A stretch of 64,000 nucleotides of DNA from Pseudomonadales bacterium (lineage in GTDB: Bacteria; Pseudomonadota; Gammaproteobacteria; Pseudomonadales; Azotimanducaceae). The stretch covers positions 1 to 64,000 of the forward strand of contig JAQXDL010000016.1 of the NCBI GenBank assembly GCA_029251375.1. The letters are read 5' to 3'. Under the pieces are notes generated by a model. The model did not search any database and had not been told where the DNA came from. It worked only from the letters and a program-made list of their open reading frames with translations. Shown here piece by piece: positions 37,187 to 50,502 of this stretch (positions are counted from its first letter, which is position 1; each line of letters opens with the position of its first letter). The translations under genes were made by a program, and so were the position numbers.

Positions 37187-38026
37187 ATGCTAAAGACGTT
37201 GGTTGAAGGTCTGTCCTTTTCTGAAGCACCTAGATGGCATGAAGGCCATCTTTATTATTCCGATTTCTATCGTTTCAAAGTTGAGCGGGTCAATTTACAA
37301 GGCGTTGTTGAAACCGTCGCTGAAGTGCCGACTCAACCTTCGGGCTTAGGTTGGCTACCAGATGGTAGATTACTGATTGTCTCTATGTTGAATAGAAAGA
37401 TACTTCGTCAGGAAAAAGGTGGTGAACTCATCGAGCATGCGGACCTGAGTAAGATTGCGTCATTCCACTGCAACGATATGGTTGTTGACCGGCAAGGCAG
37501 AGCCTATGTCGGTAACTTTGGTTCCGATATTGAAAAACCTGGTGCAAAGCCTGCGCCCGCGACACTTGCGCTGGTGCATCCGGATGGACGGGTTGAATCG
37601 GCTGCTGAAGACATATTGTTTCCTAACGGAACGGTCATCACATCGGACGGAAAGTTACTCATTATTGCTGAGACCTTTGGTCGCAGACTCACCGCCTTTA
37701 ACGTTGCTGCCGATGGCGCGCTTTCGAACCGTCGAATTTGGGCAAATACAGTGCCTCATTTCCCTGATGGGATTTGTCAGGATGGGGATGGCGGTGTCTG
37801 GATCGCCGACCCTGTTAATCACTGTGTTGCGAGATTTGTGGAGGGTGGTGAGATTACCGATAAAATCGAGACGGGCTGTCCTAGCTACGCGTGTATGCTT
37901 GGTGGTGAAGACGGACGACGGCTTTTCATCTGCACGGCTGATGCAGCTGGCGCTGCCGCAGCGGATTCTCGAAGTGGCAAAATCCAGTACATCGATGTTG
38001 CCTATACAGGTGTTGGACAACCTTAA
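37187..38026 (+). CDS. SMP-30/gluconolactonase family protein
   Basis: 279 residues from ATG 37187 with AGGGGG 7 nt upstream, preferred over TTG 37142. Six-bladed propeller signature: VEGLSFSEAPRWHEGHLYYS with metal-binding Glu, then QPSGLGWLPDGRLLIVSMLN, HCNDMVVDRQGRAYVGNFGS with conserved Asn and Asp, and FPDGICQDGDGGVWIADPVN with the catalytic Asp. These enzymes open lactones in a Ca- or Zn-dependent way. The precise lactone cannot be told. Confidence 0.92.
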   Translation: MLKTLVEGLSFSEAPRWHEGHLYYSDFYRFKVERVNLQGVVETVAEVPTQPSGLGWLPDGRLLIVSMLNRKILRQEKGGELIEHADLSKIASFHCNDMVVDRQGRAYVGNFGSDIEKPGAKPAPATLALVHPDGRVESAAEDILFPNGTVITSDGKLLIIAETFGRRLTAFNVAADGALSNRRIWANTVPHFPDGICQDGDGGVWIADPVNHCVARFVEGGEITDKIETGCPSYACMLGGEDGRRLFICTADAAGAAAADSRSGKIQYIDVAYTGVGQP

Positions 38027-38161
38027 TGTCGGTATTTGATGCGTAGCATTCATTCGCCCTGTTTGAAAGAGATGTCGATTGAACAACGAAAGCTGAAGCG
38101 TATACTCAGTTAACGAATCACCTCAACAATAAATACATCAATAACAAGTAAGGAGATGTGC

Positions 38162-39187
38162 ATGTCTGATTTGACCATCAAACGAAGATCTTTACTGAAG
38201 AGCGTTTCAATGGCCGCCGTTGGTGGACAAGCGTTACTTCGAACCGGCAACCTGCAGGCCGCAGTCGACGAAGCAACCCGCTCAGTCGAGTCATGGCCAA
38301 AGATGGAATATAGAGAGCTGGGAAAAACCGGCTTTCAAGGTAGTCGTCTCGTGTTTGGTTGTGGCGCGGCGCTGTCAAATGGTCAGGCAAATGACTTGTT
38401 GGAGCCTGCGCTGGCATCGGGCATTAACGTTTTTGATGTCGGTTTTCGTTCCTACTATCGCGATGCGGAGATGAATCTGGCACCTTTCTTGAAGAAGCAT
38501 CAAGATGAAATATTTCTTATCTCCAAGGCGATTGCTGGTGATATCTCAGCTGAGGATGAACTGAGTGTCGCCGAGGCTAAAACTGCTGCAAACAACTGGC
38601 TCAAGGCGCTTGATGCAAGTTTGTCTGAGCTGCAGGTTGATCATGTAGATGCTTATTATTTAATGGCTGCCAATAATGTTTCGCTGATACGAAGTGAAGA
38701 GATTCAATTGGCTTTTGATCAAGCTCGGACAATGGGTAAAGCATCTCACTTTGGTATCAGTACCCATGAAAATGCTGAGCAAGTTTTGTTGGCCGCTGCG
38801 GATACCGGCTGGTATAGCCTCGCTCAGATCGCAATTACCCCGGCGGGTTGGTATGACTTTGCTAATAAGGATATTTTAGCAGGTTCGAAAAATATGCAAG
38901 AGCTCCAACCGGTGTTGGCTGCCGCTAGAAAGGCAGGTATTGGACTTATCGGCATGAAAGCGGGGCGCCACTTGGCTGGACGTAAATGGTTTGGCTGGGG
39001 TTCTCCAAATGCCTATGACGGGTATTATGATGAGAATGTGATGAGCGCAAACCTTACCGCTTTCCAAAGAAGTTATGCTTATGTTCTCGCTAATGGATTG
39101 GATGCGGTAAACGCGGACATGCAAATTTGGCAACATATGCGAGAGAATTTTGCTGCCGCAACCAGCGCGCAAACCTATTTCGTCTAG
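38162..39187 (+). CDS. Tat-exported aldo/keto reductase homologue lacking catalytic His
   Basis: 341 residues from ATG 38162, preceded by AAGGAG. The N-terminus IKRRSLLKSVSMAAVGGQAL is a twin-arginine signal. The barrel shows the AKR pattern: YRELGKTGFQGSRLVFGCG, INVFDVGFRSYYRDAEMNLA (Asp92, Tyr98/99) and FLISKAIAG (Lys122). The strand that normally ends in the catalytic His (LYxxH) reads VDAYYLMAANN (Met168 region), so the tetrad is incomplete. A DUF-like role in binding rather than catalysis, or altered chemistry, is possible. Confidence 0.85.
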   Translation: MSDLTIKRRSLLKSVSMAAVGGQALLRTGNLQAAVDEATRSVESWPKMEYRELGKTGFQGSRLVFGCGAALSNGQANDLLEPALASGINVFDVGFRSYYRDAEMNLAPFLKKHQDEIFLISKAIAGDISAEDELSVAEAKTAANNWLKALDASLSELQVDHVDAYYLMAANNVSLIRSEEIQLAFDQARTMGKASHFGISTHENAEQVLLAAADTGWYSLAQIAITPAGWYDFANKDILAGSKNMQELQPVLAAARKAGIGLIGMKAGRHLAGRKWFGWGSPNAYDGYYDENVMSANLTAFQRSYAYVLANGLDAVNADMQIWQHMRENFAAATSAQTYFV

Positions 39188-39402
39188 TTAGTTTAGGTGG
39201 CAGTTCGTTAACCAAGATTAGTCGACGTCGATTCCGGCGTCGATGACCTGCGGCCCGAGTTATCGCAGTGCCGCCCGGAGATTCTTTTTATCACCACACT
39301 AATTACGATTGAATAGCGATTCCCCGGGCTTTTCCTAGATCAACTTATTGCTGAATCTAAGCACGGGAATCTACTTATCATTAGAGACGATGTTGACTCA
39401 CT

Positions 39403-39427
39403 GCTGGCAATCAAGAAGATTGCCAGC
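39403..39427. repeat. 10-bp perfect inverted repeat
   Basis: GCTGGCAATC (39403-39412), AAGAA loop, GATTGCCAGC (39418-39427). It lies between the convergent aldo/keto reductase and rdgC genes without a following T run. It may stabilise transcript ends, or it may be chance pairing inside a short relic frame (L-L-I-I-R-D-D-V-D pattern) that ends at the TAG at 39452-39454. Confidence 0.5.
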
Positions 39428-39459
39428 CTCAGATTTCGTTTGATGTCTGACTAGTAACG

Positions 39460-39479
39460 CGCCTAATCGGGCGTTTTTT
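39460..39479 (+). terminator. Short intrinsic terminator downstream of the aldo/keto reductase gene
   Basis: CGCC-TAATCG-GGCG stem followed by six T (39474-39479) on the plus strand. It overlaps the last codons of rdgC on the other strand. The stem is short, so strength is uncertain. Confidence 0.5.
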
Positions 39480-40365
39480 CACCCCCCAAAGCGGAGAAAA
39501 GTTCAGGTAAGAATCGTGAAAACTCTAATGTCATGTTGACGAATGCAGCATCTAGTTTTGCAATTGGATCTTCATCTTCCATGTGCTCGTCGTTGAGTGA
39601 TTCGAATTTGATTCCGCGCAGAACAATATCTTTATCAACCGACATGCCTAAATCTCCATGCCATTGAATGCCGACTCTGGTGCAGACCTTTCCCGCTTCT
39701 AAATGTGATCGTATCTCTTTCGTGTCCAAATCCTGACGTCGACAGGAGACAGTCGACGTGTCCTCAATGTCGAGTAAATCGCACTGATCACCCAGGGTGA
39801 AGTTATCCGGTAGTTTGCGATGCATTAGCCAGTTGGAGAAAACGTCTTGAGGTTTTTGTTGAACCTGCGGAGGCACAACGGGGAAGCTGCCAAGAGAATC
39901 TCGAATGCAATTGATGAACAGTTCAGCTTCGGACGCGGTTGGTGTGCCGATAATCAACAGATTGTCTTTCGGTGAGATGTAACCAAGCACCTGTTTCGAC
40001 TTCGCTAAAGCTCTTGGTAGTAGCTCCGCTAACGTATTCTCTTTTATCGATTTTCGCTCTTTACCGCGAACCCGCCGCTCTTCGATCGATTCGATTTTAT
40101 CAATTTTTTCCATTACTGCTTCATTCAGCGCGCTGGTCGGTATGACTTTTTCCTCTTTCCTTGCACACAACAGGTAACAACCGCTGACCTCATGAACTAA
40201 AGGCGCATCTTCGCCTTTGCCGATCGGTGAGACCCAACCAAAACTGGATGGCTTCATACCGCCGCAAGGTACAAAGCGTCGAGCATTCAACATATCCACA
40301 AGTTCATCAGATGTGGGCTGGAAAGGTTTGGTAAGTCGGTAAATCGTGGCGTTCTTGAATAGCAT
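39463..40365 (-). CDS. rdgC: Recombination-associated protein RdgC
   Basis: 300 residues from ATG 40365 (E. coli 303); the open frame extends to 40422 but RdgC starts MLFKNATIYRLTKPF. Also visible are FVPCGGMKPSSFGWVSPIGK, RVRGKERKSIKENTLAELLP and GSFPVVPPQ, all typical. RdgC is a ring-shaped DNA-binding protein that inhibits RecA-mediated recombination. It is transcribed alone. Confidence 0.97.
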   Translation of the reverse strand: MLFKNATIYRLTKPFQPTSDELVDMLNARRFVPCGGMKPSSFGWVSPIGKGEDAPLVHEVSGCYLLCARKEEKVIPTSALNEAVMEKIDKIESIEERRVRGKERKSIKENTLAELLPRALAKSKQVLGYISPKDNLLIIGTPTASEAELFINCIRDSLGSFPVVPPQVQQKPQDVFSNWLMHRKLPDNFTLGDQCDLLDIEDTSTVSCRRQDLDTKEIRSHLEAGKVCTRVGIQWHGDLGMSVDKDIVLRGIKFESLNDEHMEDEDPIAKLDAAFVNMTLEFSRFLPELFSALGGEKTPD

Positions 40366-40574
40366 GTATCGGGACCAGACAGTGGATGGAAGAAATAAAA
40401 ACGGGTTCGTAGTACAAATCAAGGCGGCATTATAGCGAAAGCTTTGGGCAGCGTCTTGATCGACTCATGAGATCGGTTCATGGCAAGATGGCGCCGACCG
40501 TTAAGCTAAATGTTCGTCAGTCCAAATGAGTCAAAAATGTACCTTTAAATGATAGGCAGCTAGGAAAATATCAA

Positions 40575-41471
40575 ATGTCAGAAACACCCGGTTGGTTCAA
40601 GCGTGCGATCGAAACGCCTTATGTGGATAAAAACATCGAAGTTCAGGGTGTCAATATCCATTATTTATCGTGGGGAGACGACGCTGACAAACCCGGTTTG
40701 GTTTTTGTTCATGGTAATGGTGCGCACGCACATTGGTGGACATTTGTGGCGCCCTTCTTTCTGACTCACTATCGAGTGGTAGCGATTGACCTTGCAGGCG
40801 CAGGCGATAGTGGTTATGCCGATAGCTACACAGCGGAGAGTTTTGCTGCTCAAATTGCTGCGGTTGCCAATGATGCTGGCTTCGGCGATGACACGATCGT
40901 TGTAGGACATAGTTTTGGTGGATTTATTACTCTCAAAACCGGTTTGCTTTACGAGGACCAATTGGCCGGTATTGTGCTTGTCGACTCGGCGGTAAGACCG
41001 CCGGATTTTCAGTGGGAGAGGGATCCTAGACGATCACCAATTAAGCCAAAACGGGTATACGATACTTATGAAGCCGCGCACAGCCGCTTTCGGCTTATGC
41101 CTCCACAGGACTGTAACAATCAGTTTATCCTAGATTACATTGGCTCTCATTCCTTGAGAGAGGTGGAGAACGGCTGGACCTGGAAGTTTGATGACACGAT
41201 GTTCAGTAAGTTCGAGTTCTCTGACAAACAGCATGAGGATTTGGCAAATTTACGATGTCGAGTTGGGGTTATTTACGGCGAGGATAGTTATCTATTTAGC
41301 CAGGAAATTGCTGATTACATGTTTAAGGTCTTGGATGAATCAGTTCCATTTGCCGGTATTCCTGAAGCTCAACATCATCTTTTCCTTGATCAACCGCTGG
41401 CGTTTGTAAGTGCGCTGCGGACATTGTTGGCAGAGTGGCGTCACTCGCTTCCCGATAGAACCTACAATTAA
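40575..41471 (+). CDS. Alpha/beta hydrolase
   Basis: 298 residues without signal peptide. Starts SETPGWFKRAIETPYVDKNI; oxyanion strand FVHGNGAHAHWWTFVAPFF; nucleophile Ser113 in VGHSFGGF; acid in VIYGEDSYLFS; His267/268 in AQHHLFLDQPLAFV. It is close in plan and sequence to the gene at 62202 (same N-terminal TPxWFxxAxxTP motif, RFRLMPPQ/RFRLQPAQ, QHHLFLDQP ending), so the two are paralogues. The substrate is unknown; the group resembles epoxide hydrolase/dehalogenase-like esterases. Confidence 0.93.
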   Translation: MSETPGWFKRAIETPYVDKNIEVQGVNIHYLSWGDDADKPGLVFVHGNGAHAHWWTFVAPFFLTHYRVVAIDLAGAGDSGYADSYTAESFAAQIAAVANDAGFGDDTIVVGHSFGGFITLKTGLLYEDQLAGIVLVDSAVRPPDFQWERDPRRSPIKPKRVYDTYEAAHSRFRLMPPQDCNNQFILDYIGSHSLREVENGWTWKFDDTMFSKFEFSDKQHEDLANLRCRVGVIYGEDSYLFSQEIADYMFKVLDESVPFAGIPEAQHHLFLDQPLAFVSALRTLLAEWRHSLPDRTYN

Positions 41472-41613
41472 TGAAAACAGTCGGTCATAGTCGTATTTTT
41501 GTGAGTCGAGAAGACGCCGTCATTGTAATGTCAATCCGATGTGATTATTTAGTGCATTGTCGCAGCTTTGTATTGCTATAATCAGCGCCACTTAACTCGG
41601 GACGGTAACAAGA

Positions 41614-42837
41614 ATGACGGCAAGATATACCCGCGAAGTCTCTTGTGTGTCTCGGCAACCCGGTCTCAATCGCGGCAGCTGTCTTTCGGCACTCACCTAC
41701 CCGCTGTTCGTATGTTTGTTACTGATCTCTTCAGGATTACCCCAAGCCGCCTTAGGTAATGAACAGTTTGTTCAAGAGCTCGAACGCTCACTGCTAGTGC
41801 CGTTGGTCGATCAAGCGCCCGGAGCTGCTGTGGTCGTTGTGGTAGATGGTGAGGTGGTGATGCAAAAGACTTGGGGCGTCAAGCGGCAGGGCGATGACAC
41901 GCCCATTACGCCCTTTACTTTGTTTCGAATTGCTTCTATTTCTAAGACATTCGCCTCAGCTGCTGCAGCCATCTTAATCGAAGAATCTAAGTTGTCGTGG
42001 CAAACACCGCTCAATCAGAGCCTGAACGTTGATTTTAAACGCAAGGATTATGGTGATCAGATCAATCTGTCTCACCTCATGTCTCAAACATCTGGTTTGA
42101 TGCCCCACGCCTATACAAATTTGGTCGAAGACAATATGTCCTATAAACGTATTGTCGATCGTTTGAATAGGGTCGACTTTGTATGTGAACCTGGCAAGTG
42201 CTACGGCTATCAGAATGTCGTTTTTAGTCTAGTGGGTGACGTTGTGGAAGCCAATACAGGTAAGGATTATGCGACCTTCGTGAAGGATAAATTGTTTGAG
42301 CCTCTTAATATGCGGCGTGCTTCCTTCGGTAGAGCTGCCTTTCTGGAAGATGGTAATCATGCAGCGCCCCATGTTTGGACAGGCAACCGTTGGGCGCCAA
42401 CCCTTACAACTGATCATTATTACCGTATTCCACCAGCCGCAGGCGTTAACGCCAGCATTGATGACATGAAAGTTTGGTTGTTGGCCCAGCTAGGCCACGA
42501 ACCGCAAGTGCTATCTACAGAAATGCTCGACACGCTGCATACAGGCGTGATCAAAACCACTAGAAAGCAAGCTCACTATGCCGGGCGCAAGGGCATTAGT
42601 AACATGCACTATGGTCTTGGCTGGCGTGTTTTCGATTATCGCGGTGAACCCGGGTTTATTCAGCATGGAGGCTACGTGCGTGGTATGCGAAGCCAAATGG
42701 TGTTTAATCGTAGACTGCAAACAGGTTTTGTGTTCCTGACGAATTCCGAACCTAATCATCTAGGTAATCTGGTTTTTGACTATCTCGATCTCTACCAAAA
42801 GCGTATACCCGTGAAGGAATTTCCTGAAGCTGACTAG
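41614..42837 (+). CDS. Exported class C serine hydrolase (beta-lactamase/DD-peptidase fold)
   Basis: 407 residues with a long N-terminal region containing a signal sequence (YPLFVCLLLISSGLPQAALG, about 30-49). Nucleophile motif Ser108-I-S-Lys111 in RIASISKTFASA, second motif Tyr199-Q-Asn201 in CYGYQNVVFSLVG, and a third conserved region FIQHGGYVRGMRSQMVFN (HGG in place of KTG). This is the AmpC/DD-carboxypeptidase/esterase fold. It could act on peptidoglycan peptides, D-peptides or esters. The gene stands alone. Confidence 0.92.
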   Translation: MTARYTREVSCVSRQPGLNRGSCLSALTYPLFVCLLLISSGLPQAALGNEQFVQELERSLLVPLVDQAPGAAVVVVVDGEVVMQKTWGVKRQGDDTPITPFTLFRIASISKTFASAAAAILIEESKLSWQTPLNQSLNVDFKRKDYGDQINLSHLMSQTSGLMPHAYTNLVEDNMSYKRIVDRLNRVDFVCEPGKCYGYQNVVFSLVGDVVEANTGKDYATFVKDKLFEPLNMRRASFGRAAFLEDGNHAAPHVWTGNRWAPTLTTDHYYRIPPAAGVNASIDDMKVWLLAQLGHEPQVLSTEMLDTLHTGVIKTTRKQAHYAGRKGISNMHYGLGWRVFDYRGEPGFIQHGGYVRGMRSQMVFNRRLQTGFVFLTNSEPNHLGNLVFDYLDLYQKRIPVKEFPEAD

Positions 42838-43262
42838 AACTTTTGTGATTAGAGTATTTATTTTTCGAATTTGCCGATTAATGCCAATTATTCAAAGATT
42901 CAGAGGGCAAATTAGCTTAGAATATATGGTTTTGCGAATACTCGAACAGAGAGTCTTTTCTCTGGTTCAGTTGGTCATAATTAACAACTGTATTTATTAT
43001 CTCTGATGTTGAAGAGTCGATGTTAAGAACTCAACATTTGTTTGGAAGCTCGTCACTACGGAGGCGCGCTTTCGATAAACTGCAGGGTAACTTAGGTGTA
43101 TGTGTTGATAAGCAGATACATCTAAGTGGAAAAGCAGCTTGCGCTTGCTGAAATATTTGGGCAAAAATGAGTCAAAGCATCCAATGTTGATGTTAGAAAA
43201 ACCAATAATTAGAACAATAAATCCGAGTTTCGCATTCTTGTTGTACGGAGTAAGATAGTTAT
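42838..43262. other. Intergenic region upstream of smc
   Basis: 425 nt, AT-rich, with no gene that I can support. A minus-strand frame at 42997-43278 (93 codons) lacks a ribosome binding site and family features. This region must carry the promoter of the smc-zipA-ligA operon. Confidence 0.6.
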
Positions 43263-46200
43263 ATGCGTTTGCAGGCAATTAAGCTCGCTGGTTTTAAATC
43301 TTTTGTAGATCCTACAACAGTCCCGTTCCCCACAAATCTTTGTGCCGTTGTCGGTCCCAATGGCTGTGGCAAATCTAATATCATTGATGCCGTTCGTTGG
43401 GTCATGGGTGAATCATCAGCTAAAACCCTTCGTGGTGAGTCCATGGCAGATGTCATCTTCAATGGCTCTACTACAAGGAAGCCAGTTGGACAGGCCAGCA
43501 TTGAGCTGATGTTCGACAATGTCGAAGGGCGGCTCAGTGGTGAATACGCCGCGTATACCGAAATATCGATCAAACGTCAGGTCACTCGGGATGGCCAATC
43601 CAATTACTTTTTGAATGGAACCAAGTGTCGTCGTAAGGATATCACTGACATTTTTCTGGGTACTGGTCTGGGTCCGCGCAGCTATTCGATTATTGAGCAA
43701 GGCATGATCAGTAATCTGATCGACGCCAAACCCGAAGAATTAAGGGTCTATATTGAGGAAGCGGCGGGTATCTCGAAATACAAAGAGCGTCGTAAAGAAA
43801 CCGAGCGCCGTATTTCTCATACCAAAGATAATCTTGATCGACTGAGTGACCTTCGCGAAGAGCTCGAGCGTCAAATTCACCATCTTGAACGGCAGGCGAA
43901 AGCCGCTGAAAAATATAAAGAGCTGAAGGAAGAAGAACGTGAAGTTCAATCTCAGTTACTGGGACTAAAATGGCGCGTTATATCCGCGGAAGCGAAAGCC
44001 AAAGAAGACAACATTAATCGTCTGCAGATCGAACAGGAAGCCAAGGTCGCCGATCAGCGTCGAATCGATGCTGAAGTGGAACAAAAACGTGATGAGCTGG
44101 TTGAGATGAGCGATCAGACCAACGAAGTCCAGAAGCAATATTATGATTATGGGACTGAAATTGCGCGTATTGAAGACAGCATACAGTTTCAAAATGAGCG
44201 AAACCAACAGCTAAACAAAGACTTGGAAGAGGCGTCCGCTAATTGGTTTAAAATCCGTGCAGATATCGATGCTGATCAGCGGAAACTTGGCGAGTTAAAA
44301 CACGAGTTGTCTCAAACCGAGCCGCAGCAGTCTGAAATTAAAGAGATTGAAGAAGCGTCGGTAAGCCTTCTGGCTGAGACCGAGCTGTCCATGCAGGCAT
44401 GGCAGGAGAACTGGGAGACGTTTAATCAAACCGCCGCTCAGTCACAAAATCAAGGCCAGGTGCAACAGTCAAGAATCGAGGCGCTAGAGCAATCCATAGA
44501 TCGATTAAATCAGCGCATAGCTTCTCTTCAAAGTGACGTTAGCCGTCTACGAGAATCAACGGTTGAAGAAGAGATCGGGCCGCTTGAAGGGATGCTTGAG
44601 ACTCAGGAAACACAGATTCATCGCATTGAAGAAGAACTTAAAGAACTGGTTGACCGCATTGAAGGCCAGCGTGAGAAAAACCAATTTGTGTCGGAACGTT
44701 TGGATGAAAAACGTGGTTTGTTGCAGGGTTCTAAGGGTCGGTTGGCATCATTAGAGGCGCTTCAGCAAGCAGCTTTAGGTCAGCAAGATGATGCAGAAAT
44801 GAGTTGGTTGGAACGTCACAACCTAAAAGGCCAAGAACGTTTGGGCGAGCTTATCAAAGCGGATGATGATTGGGCTATTGCGGTTGAAACCGTGCTTGGC
44901 GACTACCTTCAAGCTGTGTGTGTCGAAGGTCTTGATGCCGTCAGTACAATTCTCGGGGATTTTGAAAAAGGTTCGCTAAATTTCGTTTCAGCCAAAGGCG
45001 GCAGTAGTTCGTCAGCAATAGTGGCTGGTTCAGATAAATTGCTGGATAAGGTAGAAACCCAACTTGAACTCGAACATCTGCTTGGCGGGGTCTATGTTGC
45101 ACAGAATTTGGACGATGCGCTGCAAAAAAGAAACAGTCTTGGGCAGAGCGAATCCGTTATCACCATGGATGGCATCTGGTTAGGCAAAAACTGGCTAAGA
45201 GTTAGTCGCGATCAGGATGCGACAGCAGGTGTCATTAAACGGCAGGCAGAACTTGAACAGCTTAATGTCGATATTGAATCACTTGAAGCCGAGGTACAGC
45301 ATTTAAGCGGTGAGCTTGAAGGTGGTCTGGCAGCTCTGCAAGTTGCTGAAGCAGAGCGTGAGCAGCAATCAGCACGGCATGCTGAACAGCAGCGAGCTTT
45401 TGGTGAGACACGCGCGCAATTAGGCGCCAAGAAACTTCAAGCCGAGCAGATTAAAACCGACTTGCATCGAGCCAACACCGAAATTGAAGAAAGCACAAAT
45501 CAACTTGATGCAGATGAAGCGCAATTGAAGATCCACCGTAACGGTTTACAAGATGCAATGGACCAGATGGAAAGTGACACATTGCGGCGGGAACAGTTAC
45601 AAAGCGAGCGTCATGAGAAGCAATCGGCGCTTGAAGAAGCACGGTCTAAGGCAAGACAAGGCAGGGACAACGCACATCAATTAGCACTGCGGATTCAAAC
45701 CTTAACTTCACAGACCTCTGCAACAGAACATGCGATGTTACGACTTCATGAGCAACAGAATATTCTTGCAGAGAGACGTCAGACTCTCGAAGAAAGCATC
45801 AGCGAAAGTGAGGAACCTCAAATACAACTAAAGCACGAGCTTGAGCAACAACTTGAAAAGCGCTTGGAGGTTGAAAGTAGGCTCACTGAGGTTCGACAGA
45901 AATCTGAAGCGGTCGAACACACTATTCGAGAATTTGAGCAACAACGATCAAAATTTGAAGAAGAAGTTGAACAGGTCCGCAATTCTCTAGGTCAAGTTCG
46001 AATGGATTGGCAGGCATTGGAAGTTCGTCGGTCTACCATAAAAGAACAATTGGAAGCGGCCAGTCAGGATTTGGACACGGTTCTAACAACGCTTCCGGAA
46101 GAAGCTAATGAGCAAGAATGGGAAGAGAACTTGACCCGTATCGGTAATCGAGTGCAAAGATTAGGGGCGATTAATCTTGCGGCGATTGACGAGTTCAAAG

Positions 46201-46775
46201 TTCAAAGTGAGAGAAAGCAATACCTTGATGCCCAAAATGATGATTTAGAGCGGGCGCTTGCGACGTTAGAGAACGCGATTCGAAAGATTGATGTCGAAAC
46301 GCGAACCAAATTTAAAGAAACATTTGATACGGTTAACACGAAGTTACAACAGCTGTTTCCAAAAGTATTCGGCGGCGGCCATGCCTACTTAGAAATGACC
46401 GGTGAAGATTTGCTCGATACGGGTGTAGGGCTTATGGCAAGACCACCGGGCAAGCGCAACTCGAGTATTCATTTACTATCGGGCGGTGAAAAAGCGCTGA
46501 CCGCGATAGCATTGGTGTTCTCTATTTTTAGTTTGAATCCGGCTCCCTTCTGTTTACTCGATGAGGTCGATGCGCCGTTAGATGATGCGAACGTGGGACG
46601 TTATTCTAATTTGGTAAAAGAAATGTCAAAAACGGTTCAGTTTATTTACATCACGCATAACAAAATTGCGATGGAGATGGCTGATCAATTGATGGGTGTC
46701 ACCATGCATGAGCCTGGTGTCTCTCGGCTTGTGTCGGTAGAGGTGGATGAAGCAGTTGCAATGGCATCTGTTTAA
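43263..46775 (+). CDS. smc: Chromosome segregation protein SMC
   Basis: 1170 residues with full SMC architecture: N-terminal ATPase half with Walker A GPNGCGKSN (Lys37), long coiled coil (about 170-510), hinge domain (about 515-635), second coiled coil, and C-terminal half with signature LLSGGEKALTAIALVFSIF and Walker B FCLLDEVDAPLDDANVGRY. It organises and segregates the chromosome, usually with ScpA and ScpB, which are not in the window. The presence of smc rather than mukB fits Pseudomonas-like gammaproteobacteria. First gene of the smc-zipA-ligA operon. Confidence 0.98.
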   Translation: MRLQAIKLAGFKSFVDPTTVPFPTNLCAVVGPNGCGKSNIIDAVRWVMGESSAKTLRGESMADVIFNGSTTRKPVGQASIELMFDNVEGRLSGEYAAYTEISIKRQVTRDGQSNYFLNGTKCRRKDITDIFLGTGLGPRSYSIIEQGMISNLIDAKPEELRVYIEEAAGISKYKERRKETERRISHTKDNLDRLSDLREELERQIHHLERQAKAAEKYKELKEEEREVQSQLLGLKWRVISAEAKAKEDNINRLQIEQEAKVADQRRIDAEVEQKRDELVEMSDQTNEVQKQYYDYGTEIARIEDSIQFQNERNQQLNKDLEEASANWFKIRADIDADQRKLGELKHELSQTEPQQSEIKEIEEASVSLLAETELSMQAWQENWETFNQTAAQSQNQGQVQQSRIEALEQSIDRLNQRIASLQSDVSRLRESTVEEEIGPLEGMLETQETQIHRIEEELKELVDRIEGQREKNQFVSERLDEKRGLLQGSKGRLASLEALQQAALGQQDDAEMSWLERHNLKGQERLGELIKADDDWAIAVETVLGDYLQAVCVEGLDAVSTILGDFEKGSLNFVSAKGGSSSSAIVAGSDKLLDKVETQLELEHLLGGVYVAQNLDDALQKRNSLGQSESVITMDGIWLGKNWLRVSRDQDATAGVIKRQAELEQLNVDIESLEAEVQHLSGELEGGLAALQVAEAEREQQSARHAEQQRAFGETRAQLGAKKLQAEQIKTDLHRANTEIEESTNQLDADEAQLKIHRNGLQDAMDQMESDTLRREQLQSERHEKQSALEEARSKARQGRDNAHQLALRIQTLTSQTSATEHAMLRLHEQQNILAERRQTLEESISESEEPQIQLKHELEQQLEKRLEVESRLTEVRQKSEAVEHTIREFEQQRSKFEEEVEQVRNSLGQVRMDWQALEVRRSTIKEQLEAASQDLDTVLTTLPEEANEQEWEENLTRIGNRVQRLGAINLAAIDEFKVQSERKQYLDAQNDDLERALATLENAIRKIDVETRTKFKETFDTVNTKLQQLFPKVFGGGHAYLEMTGEDLLDTGVGLMARPPGKRNSSIHLLSGGEKALTAIALVFSIFSLNPAPFCLLDEVDAPLDDANVGRYSNLVKEMSKTVQFIYITHNKIAMEMADQLMGVTMHEPGVSRLVSVEVDEAVAMASV

Positions 46776-46805
46776 GCTAGCAGTAGAGAAGAAAAGGCAA
46801 AATCT

Positions 46806-50418
<3,613 letters not shown>

Positions 50419-50427
50419 TTCGCCCTA

Positions 50428-50449
50428 GCGCTATTAGCGCGTTTTTTTT
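50428..50449 (+). terminator. Intrinsic terminator of the smc operon
   Basis: GCGCT-ATT-AGCGC stem (50428-50440) followed by G and eight T (50442-50449), 10 nt after the stop of the lipoprotein gene. Confidence 0.8.
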
Positions 50450-50502
50450 GGTATGGTAAGTTGATGTTAAGGACTTATCCAAGGTTACAAGGGGCTTGGT
50501 AC

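Noticed and set aside
41614-42837. Possible antibiotic-resistance class C beta-lactamase
   Set aside because: SISK and YQN are present, but HGG replaces KTG, which is more typical of peptidases and esterases of this fold.
42997-43278. Minus-strand 93-codon frame upstream of smc
   Set aside because: No ribosome binding site, overlaps the smc start and its product resembles no family; more likely a chance frame.
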